In this document: piece after piece, positions 56,996 to 64,000 of the stretch | How the letters are laid out: the number at the start of each line of letters is the position of its first letter | Position numbering within the stretch: the first letter of the stretch is position 1 | Assembly: GCF_000176855.2 (NCBI RefSeq) | Contig: NC_015138.1 | Span: 5,022,001-5,086,000 of the forward strand | Origin: Paracidovorax avenae ATCC 19860 | GTDB lineage: Bacteria > Pseudomonadota > Gammaproteobacteria > Burkholderiales > Burkholderiaceae_C | Length of the DNA stretch: 64,000 nucleotides | Direction: 5' to 3' | Made by a program: the position numbers and the translations under genes | The notes under the pieces: model-generated | Databases searched by the model: none | Seen by the model: the letters and a program-made list of their open reading frames with translations, nothing else | What the model was told of the DNA's origin: nothing

Positions 56996-59314
56996 TTAAT
57001 AAACCACGGGGGTTTCAGGCGCGAATGATAGCGACACTTGTGCCCCCCGGATCACGCCGTCCTCCACGCGATTGGAAAGATCGATGCGCGCCCCATGTTC
57101 GTCGGCGATTTTCTTCACCACCGCCAGGCCCAGGCCGGTGCCGCGGGGCTTGGTGGTGACGTAGGGCTCGAAGGCCCTTTGCAGGATGTGTGCCGGGAAG
57201 CCCGTGCCCGCGTCGCTCACCGTGAGGCGCACCCGGCGCGAGGTCTCGCTCCAGCGCGTGGCGATGCGCACCGGGGCGGGCGCCACGCCCTGCTCGCGCG
57301 CGCGCTGCTCGCTCGCATCCTGTGCGTTCTGCAGCAGGTTGTGGATCACCTGCCGCAGTTGCTGGGCGTCGCCGGCAATCGCCGGGCACCGCGGGTCGAG
57401 CTCGGCCTCCACCGGCACCGTGGCAGTCTCCGCGCCATACAGGTGCAGGATGTCGCCCACCAGCGCGTTCAGGTCCAGGCGCTGCAGTTCGGCCGCGGGC
57501 AGCCGCGCATAGTCGCGAAACTCGTTGACCAGGCGCTTCATCGCATCCACCTGGTCGACGATGGTCTTGACCGACTTGGCCAGCACCGCCTCTTCCGGAG
57601 CGCCCAGCTTGCCGGTCAGCTTCATCTCCAGCCGCTCGGCCGACAGCTGGATCGGCGTGAGCGGGTTCTTGATCTCGTGCGCCAGCCGGCGCGCGACCTC
57701 GCCCCACGCCTGGGCCCGCTGGGCCGAGACGATTTCGGAGATGTCGTCGAACACCAGCAGCCGCAGCGCGTCGGGCAGCTCCGCGCCCCGCGCCACCAGG
57801 CTCGTTCCGTTGCCGGCCGGCCCCGCATGGGTGGGGTCCCCTCCGCCCACGTGCAGGTCGAACGGGTGCTGCCAGTGGTCCAGCCCGTGCTGCTGCTCGC
57901 GGTCGCCCAGGAAGGCGTCGAAATGCGCCTGCACGGCCGCCGCGAAGGCCGCCAGCCCCGGCACCTCGGCCAGCGGTCGGCCCTCGAACGCCGCCATGGG
58001 GGCGCGCAGGATGCGGGTCGCGCCCGGGTTGGTGGACTGGATGCGGCCCTGCGCGTCCAGCACGATCACGCCGGCCGTCAGGTTGTCCAGGATGGTCTGC
58101 AGGCGCGCGCGCGCGGCATCCACCTCGCCCATGCTGTGCTCCACCGCGGAGCGCGCATCGGCCAGCTGCTGCGTCATGACCGCGAAGGAGCGGGTGAGGC
58201 CGCCCAGTTCGTCGCCCGTCTGCAGCACCGCCTTGGGGCTCAGGTTGCCCGATGCCACCTCGCGCACGCCCTCGGCGAGCACCAGCAGCGGCCTGGCCAG
58301 CTGCCGGCCCAGCAGCACGGCCAGCAGCACGGCGCCGAACACCGCCAGGAACAGGCTGAGCGTGAGCGTGCCGATGTACATGCGCCGCAGCCCGCCGCGG
58401 GCCAGCGCGCGCTCCTGGTATTCGCGGTTCGCCTCCTGTACGGCCAGGGCGTTGGCGACCACCACCTGCGGCAGGCGCATCGTCGCCTGCAGGTAGCGCG
58501 GCTCCTCCAGCAGGCCCACGCTCGTGGTGCCCACCATCACCAGCGTCTTCACCCGCGCGTTCTGCACGGCCTGCGGGTCGGCCGCTTCGTCCAGCCCCTC
58601 GATCTGGAAGGCCGAGCGCTGCTGCCGGGCATTGCGCAGCAGCTGCGGCGCCGGTCGCTCGGGATTGAGGTCGAAGCGGGACTGCCCGGCGCTCGCCACC
58701 GGCTGCCCCGCCGAATTGAAAAGCACCACGTCCGTCGCGCCCAGCTGGTCGCGGATGCGTTCCAGCACCAGGCCCGCGGCCGCATCCGGCACCGGCGCCA
58801 GCTGGATGCTGGCCGTGCGCGCCTGCGCCGCCATGTCGCTGGCCAGCGTGTCCAGCGTGGCCCGGGCCAGGCTCACCCCCGCGGACAGGGCGCCCTCCAC
58901 CTTCACGTCGAACCAGCTCTCGATGGACCGCGACACGAACTGGTAGGACACCACGTAGATCAGCAGCCCCGGCACCAGTCCCACCAGCCCGAAGATGCCC
59001 GCCAGCTTCACCAGCAGCCGGCTGCCGAAGCGGCCCTTGCGCAACCGCACCACCAGGCGCACGGCCACCCAGGCCAGCACGGCGAAGAGCAGCAGCGCCA
59101 CCAGCACGTTCAGCCCGAAGAGCCACGCGTAGTTGCGCTCGTACATGGCCCGGTTGTTCGTCGAGACGGTGAGCAGGAACAGCAGCACCAGGCCGATGGC
59201 GCTCATCACGGCGACGGACACGCCCAGCGCCCAGCGCGCGGCACGGGCCTGCCGGCCGCTGCGGACGGTCACGGGCTCCCGGGGCGATGCGGGATCGGAA
59301 GGCGTCGGGCTCAT
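56996..59314 (-). CDS. ntrY: NtrY-like sensor histidine kinase
   Basis: 772 residues. Transmembrane helices near 30-50, 64-90 and 103-125, a periplasmic sensor region, a fourth helix near 312-335, then HAMP (LARPLLVLAEGVREVASGNL), a PAS domain (LTAGVIVLDAQGRIQSTNPG), HisKA with His546 in RRLAHEIKNPLTPI and HATPase_c with NLLQNAQDA and GTGLGLAVVKKI. This order is that of NtrY, which senses the redox or nitrogen state and phosphorylates NtrX. It overlaps the DUF4390 gene by 4 bp (ATGA). The response regulator is 39 bp downstream. Confidence 0.92.
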   Translation of the reverse strand: MSPTPSDPASPREPVTVRSGRQARAARWALGVSVAVMSAIGLVLLFLLTVSTNNRAMYERNYAWLFGLNVLVALLLFAVLAWVAVRLVVRLRKGRFGSRLLVKLAGIFGLVGLVPGLLIYVVSYQFVSRSIESWFDVKVEGALSAGVSLARATLDTLASDMAAQARTASIQLAPVPDAAAGLVLERIRDQLGATDVVLFNSAGQPVASAGQSRFDLNPERPAPQLLRNARQQRSAFQIEGLDEAADPQAVQNARVKTLVMVGTTSVGLLEEPRYLQATMRLPQVVVANALAVQEANREYQERALARGGLRRMYIGTLTLSLFLAVFGAVLLAVLLGRQLARPLLVLAEGVREVASGNLSPKAVLQTGDELGGLTRSFAVMTQQLADARSAVEHSMGEVDAARARLQTILDNLTAGVIVLDAQGRIQSTNPGATRILRAPMAAFEGRPLAEVPGLAAFAAAVQAHFDAFLGDREQQHGLDHWQHPFDLHVGGGDPTHAGPAGNGTSLVARGAELPDALRLLVFDDISEIVSAQRAQAWGEVARRLAHEIKNPLTPIQLSAERLEMKLTGKLGAPEEAVLAKSVKTIVDQVDAMKRLVNEFRDYARLPAAELQRLDLNALVGDILHLYGAETATVPVEAELDPRCPAIAGDAQQLRQVIHNLLQNAQDASEQRAREQGVAPAPVRIATRWSETSRRVRLTVSDAGTGFPAHILQRAFEPYVTTKPRGTGLGLAVVKKIADEHGARIDLSNRVEDGVIRGAQVSLSFAPETPVVY

Positions 59315-60012
59315 GGCTGGGGCTCGATGGCCAGGCGTTCGGTGCGGGAAATCGCGAGATCCCAGCCGGAGCGGCCCATGGCGCCGATCTGGAACGGCCT
59401 CGGCAGCTGCGACATGTCGAGCCGGAAGCGCAGGTGCACCAGGTGCGCGGCCTGGCGGTCGATGTCGTCGATATCGGCGATCCTCCAGCGGGAGATGCGC
59501 TGCATCGCCGTCAGCGCCTCTTCCAGTTCGTCATAGCTCTGGCCGAGCGCCACGCCCAGCCCGCTCGCCTGGAACGGCATCGTGGACTGGTTGAGCCGCC
59601 AGCGCCGCGTGAGGGGCTGGTAGCTCAGCCGCAGGTAACGCGTCGCACGCGCGACGGTCTTGTCGGACCAGTACCAGCGCTCCCGCAGCACCTCGGCCTC
59701 CTCCACGAAATAGAGGGTGATGCCCTTGAGCAGCGCATCCTCCGCCAGGTCCGGCAGTTCGAAATGCAGTGCGGCGGAAAGATACAGGCCGGTATCCGCG
59801 GCCTCCAGCTTCAGGTCGGTGATCTCGCCGGCTCCGGCCTGCGCGGCGGCCGGCGCCGGCAGGGACAGCCACAACCCCAGGCACAGCAGGAGCGTCCAGC
59901 AGGCGCGGTGCCGGGCCAGGGCGCATGCGGACTGCAGGCGTGCGCGCCAGCCCGGCGCCGGCCTGGCCTCAGGCGGCCTGCCGGCCCAGGAGTGCGTAGA
60001 AGAAACCGTCAT
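59311..60012 (-). CDS. DUF4390 protein
   Basis: 233 residues from ATG at 60012; the start overlaps the 3' end of rsmB by 44 bp, so a later start near the hydrophobic stretch is possible. Residues ~30-58 form a signal peptide (ACWTLLLCLGLWLSLPAPAA). The mature part has the DUF4390 block ITDLKLEAADTGLYLSAALH, LKGITLYFVEEAEVLRERWY and LRLSYQPLTRRWRLNQSTMP, expected in the periplasm. It is invariably linked to ntrY in Burkholderiales, so it may be an accessory of the sensor. Function unknown. Confidence 0.85.
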   Translation of the reverse strand: MTVSSTHSWAGRPPEARPAPGWRARLQSACALARHRACWTLLLCLGLWLSLPAPAAAQAGAGEITDLKLEAADTGLYLSAALHFELPDLAEDALLKGITLYFVEEAEVLRERWYWSDKTVARATRYLRLSYQPLTRRWRLNQSTMPFQASGLGVALGQSYDELEEALTAMQRISRWRIADIDDIDRQAAHLVHLRFRLDMSQLPRPFQIGAMGRSGWDLAISRTERLAIEPQP

Positions 60013-61354
60013 GCTCACGGGATGGATTCTCGCGGACGCTGCCGCCATCGCCGGGATCCCGGGGCAGCAAATGTCCGGGAGAAGGCAGCAAATGGGCATC
60101 ATTGTTGTTCGCAAGAAACGACTGGACCGTGTCATCGCCTTCCGCGCGGAACACGGAACAGGTGCAATACAGCATGCGCCCGCCCGGCCGCAACAGCGGC
60201 CAGAGCGTGGACAGCAGCCGCGCCTGCTGGGTGGCCAGCTGCGCGATGTCCCCGGGACGCCGCAGCCAGCGCACGTCCGGATGGCGCCGCACGATGCCCG
60301 ACGCCGTGCAGGGCGCATCCAGCAGGATGGCGTCGAAGGGCTCTCCGCCGCAGGCCTGCTGCCACCAGTCCTCCGGGCGCCCGGCATCGGCCACCAGCAC
60401 CTGCGCCTGCAGGCCCAGTCGCTGGAGGGTTTCGCCGATGCGCGCGCTGCGCAGCGGGTCGATCTCCAGCGCGGTCACGTGGACCGGCGATCCGGCGCCT
60501 GCATATTCGAGCAGGTGGGCGGTCTTGCCGCCCGGCGCCGCGCAGGCATCCAGCACCCGCAGCGGCCGGCCCAGGTCCAGGCCGGACAGCAGCAGGGGGG
60601 CGGCCTGCTGGGCCGCGAGATCCTGCACCGAAACCCAGCCGTCTGCGAACCCGGGAAGCCGCTGAACGGGCTGCGGAGACTCCAGGACCAGCCCGGTGTC
60701 GGTCACCGGCCAGGCCTTCATGCCCGCCGCCTCCAGCGCGGCCAGGTAGCCTGCCATGTCCACCTTGCCCCGGTGGATGCGCAATGCCATCGGGGCCTGC
60801 GCGTTGTTGGCCCGCAGGATCTGCTCCCATTGGCCGGGATGGTCCTTCCGCAGGCGCTCGATCCACCACGCCGGATGGTTCCACCGCGCGACGGGGTCCG
60901 ACTCGGTGGCGGCCACCAGCGCATCCCGCTCGCGCAGGAAGCGGCGCAGGCAGGCGTTCACGAAAGCCGCCTGCCCGCGCGTGGCGGCATGGCGCTTGGC
61001 CGCCTCCACCGCCTGGTTCACGAGCGTGAACGGCTCATAGGGAGCGGCACCGGCCTGCCAGCCCAGGGCCAGGGTGGAGCACAGCAGCGCATCCACGCGC
61101 GGCTTGGGCCGCCGCGGTGCCAGTTGCGCCCGCAGCGCTTCCGCACGGCCCAGCTGGCGCAGCACCGCGAAGAACAGCGCCTGCACCCCGGCGCGCAGCA
61201 CCGGGTCCACGGCCGCCAGGGCCGCGGTGCCCGACTGGCCGCCGCGCACCGCCATCACGGCATCCACGACCGCATCGAGCTGCCGCCACAGGGGAATCGC
61301 CCCTCCGGACGAATCCGGGCGGGAGGAGGAAGGATGCGCGGGGGATGCTGGCAT
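59969..61354 (-). CDS. rsmB: 16S rRNA m5C967 methyltransferase
   Basis: 461 residues. N-terminal NusB-like domain (ALAAVDPVLRAGVQALFFAV, AFVNACLRRFLRERDALVAA), then the SAM-dependent RNA m5C methyltransferase domain: VLDACAAPGGKTAHLLE (motif I), ILLDAPCTASGIVRRHPDVR and MLYCTCSVFRAEGDD with the two catalytic cysteines. This architecture is RsmB (Sun), which methylates C967 of 16S rRNA. It is first gene of the operon that leads to ntrYX. ATG at 61354. Length agrees with the family. Confidence 0.93.
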   Translation of the reverse strand: MPASPAHPSSSRPDSSGGAIPLWRQLDAVVDAVMAVRGGQSGTAALAAVDPVLRAGVQALFFAVLRQLGRAEALRAQLAPRRPKPRVDALLCSTLALGWQAGAAPYEPFTLVNQAVEAAKRHAATRGQAAFVNACLRRFLRERDALVAATESDPVARWNHPAWWIERLRKDHPGQWEQILRANNAQAPMALRIHRGKVDMAGYLAALEAAGMKAWPVTDTGLVLESPQPVQRLPGFADGWVSVQDLAAQQAAPLLLSGLDLGRPLRVLDACAAPGGKTAHLLEYAGAGSPVHVTALEIDPLRSARIGETLQRLGLQAQVLVADAGRPEDWWQQACGGEPFDAILLDAPCTASGIVRRHPDVRWLRRPGDIAQLATQQARLLSTLWPLLRPGGRMLYCTCSVFRAEGDDTVQSFLANNNDAHLLPSPGHLLPRDPGDGGSVRENPSREHDGFFYALLGRQAA

Positions 61355-61399
61355 GGATGGGAGGGCCGGGAAAGGACGAAGGAAGGTCGCCAGGCGCCG

Positions 61400-62002
61400 T
61401 CAGAGCGCCTGCGCTGCATGGAAACCGAAAAGCCAGGCCAGCAGCCGGGCGGGGAACTGCCGGATGGCCCCGTTGTAGGAGCCCACGGCATCATTGAACT
61501 GCCCGGTGGCCAGGGCCGCATGGGCCCAGAGCTCCTGCCACCGTGTTTCCCACAGCGCCAGGGCGTCTTCGCCCGGGGCTGCCACGGCCGGTGGCGAGTC
61601 CGGGCCGCTCGCCTCGCCATCGCCGGGCCCGGCTGCGCCCTCGCTCGGTTCACGCGGTTCACGGGCCGCCCGCACCGCCGCCGCCCAGGCCGTGCGCAGC
61701 ACCTCGCGGGCAGCCGCCAGCGCCGCCGCGGCCCCGCCATCGAGCGGACGCGCGCGTGCCACGGCCAGGCAGGCACCGAACTGGGTGGTCGCCGCCCACA
61801 GGGCCGTGCGCACCTCCGACTGCGCAGGCAGCGCAGGACTCTGCGCCGCCTCGTATTCGCCGAGCATGCCCGTGATACGCACGAAATGCACGTCCAGGCC
61901 GCCGAACGCCTGAATGGCAGCAGAGCGCAGCCGGACCAGCCGGTTGTAGGCGCCCACCGCCCAGAACAGCAGCACCGCCAGAAAAATCCAGGTCGTCAGC
62001 AT
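61400..62002 (-). CDS. LemA-like membrane-anchored protein
   Basis: 200 residues. One N-terminal transmembrane helix (TTWIFLAVLLFWAVGAYNRL) leads into VRLRSAAIQAFGGLDVHFVR and a long helical domain ending in FNDAVGSYNGAIRQFPARLL, as in the LemA family, which have a helix-bundle domain anchored in the inner membrane with the N-terminus outside. Function is not known. The centre is rich in Ala, Gly and Pro (GAAGPGDGEASGPDSPPAVA), unlike typical LemA. It is 45 bp before rsmB on the same strand and may share its transcript. Confidence 0.75.
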   Translation of the reverse strand: MLTTWIFLAVLLFWAVGAYNRLVRLRSAAIQAFGGLDVHFVRITGMLGEYEAAQSPALPAQSEVRTALWAATTQFGACLAVARARPLDGGAAAALAAAREVLRTAWAAAVRAAREPREPSEGAAGPGDGEASGPDSPPAVAAPGEDALALWETRWQELWAHAALATGQFNDAVGSYNGAIRQFPARLLAWLFGFHAAQAL

Positions 62003-62104
62003 CGCAGCAATGGCAAGCGCCCCGCGGACCCCCGCGAAGGCGCGAAATCAAAAAAGAAGAAGGGCACGGCCCGCCGGCCCGCCAGCCAGCGCCGCACCTG
62101 AAAA

Positions 62105-62144
62105 AACGCTCCCGGCCTGCCACAAGCGACAGAGCGGGAGCGTT
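62105..62144 (-). terminator. Intrinsic terminator of rpoC operon
   Basis: On the minus strand AACGCTCCCG and CGGGAGCGTT (62105-62114 and 62135-62144) form a 10-bp stem followed by a run of T (TTTTTT at 62101-62106 read in reverse). Located 37-76 bp after the rpoC stop; it ends the rpoBC transcript. Confidence 0.88.
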
Positions 62145-62180
62145 GCGGCAGGCCGGCAGGCTTGCAGGCAGGGCCGTGGG

Positions 62181-64000
62181 TTACTCGGCCGAGCCGCTTT
62201 CCACGCCGGAGCCTTCGACCTCCGGAGCTTCATCGGGACCCGTGGTGGCCATCTCGGCCGCCTCGGCTTCGGCGATGGCGCGGCGCTCGGCGTCGTCCAT
62301 GGCTTCCTTGGCCTTGCGTGCCTGGTGGTAGGCCAGGCCCGTGCCCGCCGGGATCAGGCGGCCCACGATCACGTTCTCCTTCAGGCCGCGCAGCTCGTCG
62401 CGCTTGCCCATGATGGCAGCCTCGGTGAGCACGCGGGTCGTTTCCTGGAAGGAGGCGGCCGAGATGAACGAGTCGGTGGACAGCGAAGCCTTCGTGATAC
62501 CCAGCAGCACGTTGCTGTAGGTCGCGGGGATCTTGTCCTCGGACTGCAGCTGTTCGTTGGTGTTGAGGATCTCCGAACGCTCGACCTGCTCGCCGGCGAT
62601 GTAGCCGGACTCGCCCGGGTTCTCGACCACGACGCGGCGCAGCATCTGGCGAACGATCACCTCGATGTGCTTGTCGTTGATCTTCACACCCTGCAAGCGA
62701 TAGACGTCCTGCACTTCATCGACGATGTAGCGCGACAGCTCCTCGATGCCCAGCAGGCGCAGGATGTCCTGCGGATCGGCCGGGCCATCGACGATCAACT
62801 CGCCCTTGTTCACCACCTGGCCTTCGTGGACCAGCACGTTCTTTTCCTTGGGCACCAGTTCGTCCCAGACCTTGCCGTCCGGATCGGTGATCTGCAGGCG
62901 CACCTTGCCCTTCGTTTCCTTGCCGAAGGACACCGTGCCGGTGATCTCGGCCAGCATGCCCTTGTCCTTGGGCGAACGGGCTTCGAACAGCTCGGCCACG
63001 CGCGGCAGACCCCCGGTAATGTCGCGGGTCTTCTGGCCTTCGACCGGAATACGTGCCAGCACCTCGCCGGGGCCCACGTCCTGGCCGTCGCGTACCTGGA
63101 TCAGCGCGCCGACCTGGAAGCCGATCGTCACCGAGTGGTCGGTACCGGGGATCTTCACCTCGGCGCCGTTCGCATCGACGAGCTTCACCTGCGGGCGCAC
63201 CACCTTGGCGGAGCCGCGGCGCTTCGGATCGATCACGACCAGCGTGGACAGGCCGGTCACATCGTCCACCTGCTTGGCGACGGTGAGGCCTTCCTCGATG
63301 TTCTCGAACTTCACCTGGCCGGCGAATTCCGTGATGATCGGTCGCGTCAGCGGATCCCAGTTGGCCAGGATCGTGCCGGCCTTGACCTGCTGGTCGGCCT
63401 TCACCGTCAGCGTCGCGCCGTACGGCACCTTGTGACGCTCGCGCTCGCGGCCATGCTCGTCCTGGATGATGACTTCACCCGAACGTGCGATGACGACCAG
63501 CTCGCCCTTGCTGTTGGTCACGTAGCGCATCGTGGCATTGAAGCCGATCACGCCGTTGGACTTGGCTTCCACGCTCGAAGCGATGGCGGCACGCGAAGCG
63601 GCACCACCGATGTGGAACGTACGCATGGTCAGCTGCGTGCCGGGTTCGCCGATGGACTGGGCAGCGATCACGCCCACGGCTTCGCCGAGGTTGATCAGGC
63701 CGCCACGGCCCAGGTCGCGGCCATAGCACTTGGCGCAGAGGCCGTAGCGCGTCTCGCAGGTCAGTGCGGTACGCACCTTCACCTCGTCCACGCCGGCGGC
63801 TTCCAGCTCTTCGAGGGTGTCCTCGTCCAGCATCTGGCCGGCCGGCACCAGCACGGCACGGGTTTCGGGGTGCAGCACCTCTTCGGCCGTGGAGCGGCCG
63901 AGCACGCGGTCGCGCAGGGACTCGATCACTTCACCGCCTTCGACGATGGCGCGCATCACCGAACCGTTGCTCGTGCCGCAGTCCTCTTCGGTCACCACGA
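62181..64000 (-). CDS. rpoC: RNA polymerase beta' subunit, C-terminal part (partial)
   Basis: About 606 C-terminal residues are in the window; the 5' part lies beyond the right edge. EEDCGT with [17 protein letters not shown] provides the four cysteines of the second zinc site (Cys, CX6CX2C). [20 protein letters not shown] is the trigger-loop region, conserved without exception, and [20 protein letters not shown] and [15 protein letters not shown] are the C-terminal blocks. The tail ([13 protein letters not shown]) is acidic. The intrinsic terminator follows. Part of the rplKAJL-rpoBC block is expected further right. Confidence 0.97.
   Translation of the reverse strand, partial: VVTEEDCGTSNGSVMRAIVEGGEVIESLRDRVLGRSTAEEVLHPETRAVLVPAGQMLDEDTLEELEAAGVDEVKVRTALTCETRYGLCAKCYGRDLGRGGLINLGEAVGVIAAQSIGEPGTQLTMRTFHIGGAASRAAIASSVEAKSNGVIGFNATMRYVTNSKGELVVIARSGEVIIQDEHGRERERHKVPYGATLTVKADQQVKAGTILANWDPLTRPIITEFAGQVKFENIEEGLTVAKQVDDVTGLSTLVVIDPKRRGSAKVVRPQVKLVDANGAEVKIPGTDHSVTIGFQVGALIQVRDGQDVGPGEVLARIPVEGQKTRDITGGLPRVAELFEARSPKDKGMLAEITGTVSFGKETKGKVRLQITDPDGKVWDELVPKEKNVLVHEGQVVNKGELIVDGPADPQDILRLLGIEELSRYIVDEVQDVYRLQGVKINDKHIEVIVRQMLRRVVVENPGESGYIAGEQVERSEILNTNEQLQSEDKIPATYSNVLLGITKASLSTDSFISAASFQETTRVLTEAAIMGKRDELRGLKENVIVGRLIPAGTGLAYHQARKAKEAMDDAERRAIAEAEAAEMATTGPDEAPEVEGSGVESGSAE

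Noticed and set aside
1..64000. CRISPR array
   Set aside because: No series of short identical repeats with regular spacers was found; repeats seen are single inverted or dispersed elements.

Overview
The window is GC-rich chromosomal DNA from a betaproteobacterium of the family Comamonadaceae, most like Acidovorax/Paracidovorax. This rests on a Bug-type solute receptor, the PHA-granule protein PhaM, an HU protein with a lysine/alanine tail, the rsmB-DUF4390-ntrY-ntrX gene order, and intergenic repeats of a kind I remember from that group. Core genes (rpoC end, rsmB, ntrYX, tRNA-Phe, dadA) alternate with accessory blocks. No transposase, integrase, rRNA or CRISPR array is visible.

Left part (1-19 kb): a truncated MFS-acyltransferase fusion, a CREST-type membrane protein and two regulators precede a rightward R-body (refractile body) locus at 4.4-8.7 kb. 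It holds four RebB-like genes in tandem, four small or unknown proteins and a nitrilase-fold hydrolase with an intact Glu-Lys-Cys triad. A divergent S24-repressor/Cro-like pair follows with repeated operator-like sites. Then come a YXWGXW protein, a Bug receptor, a flavoprotein, a fused CMD/AhpD-type protein, a tandem glycine riboswitch ahead of dadA, a FIST protein, PhaM and an HU-family protein.

Middle part (19-29 kb): a tyrosine phosphatase and a DUF2254 protein are followed by a leftward operon headed by a TPP riboswitch (27.6 kb). It encodes a LuxE-like acyl-activating enzyme, a LuxC-like acyl reductase, a complete NMT1/ThiY-type ABC importer and a short-chain dehydrogenase. The combination suggests import of a carboxylated thiamin fragment and its reduction to the alcohol; I know of no description of such a pathway. 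An Fe-S (6-4) photolyase lies upstream on the other strand.

Defence island (29.5-43.9 kb): a hipBA toxin-antitoxin module, then five tightly overlapping genes (ankyrin-sigma70 protein, MORC/MutL-like ATPase, Z1 helicase-like protein, DUF4420 nuclease, AIPR protein) matching the Mza-type defence layout. These are followed by vsr and a convergent C5 DNA methyltransferase. A remnant of a tyrosine phosphatase gene marks the right edge. Its codon use looks less GC-biased than the flanks.

Right part (44-64 kb): two envelope proteins, a small proline-rich protein, a PQQ-type sugar dehydrogenase, a Cu/Zn superoxide dismutase fused to a beta-propeller, a YdeP-type molybdoenzyme, a catalase-like protein, a second hipBA module, an MFS transporter, tRNA-Phe, the ntrX-ntrY-DUF4390-rsmB operon, a LemA-like protein and the 3' end of rpoC.
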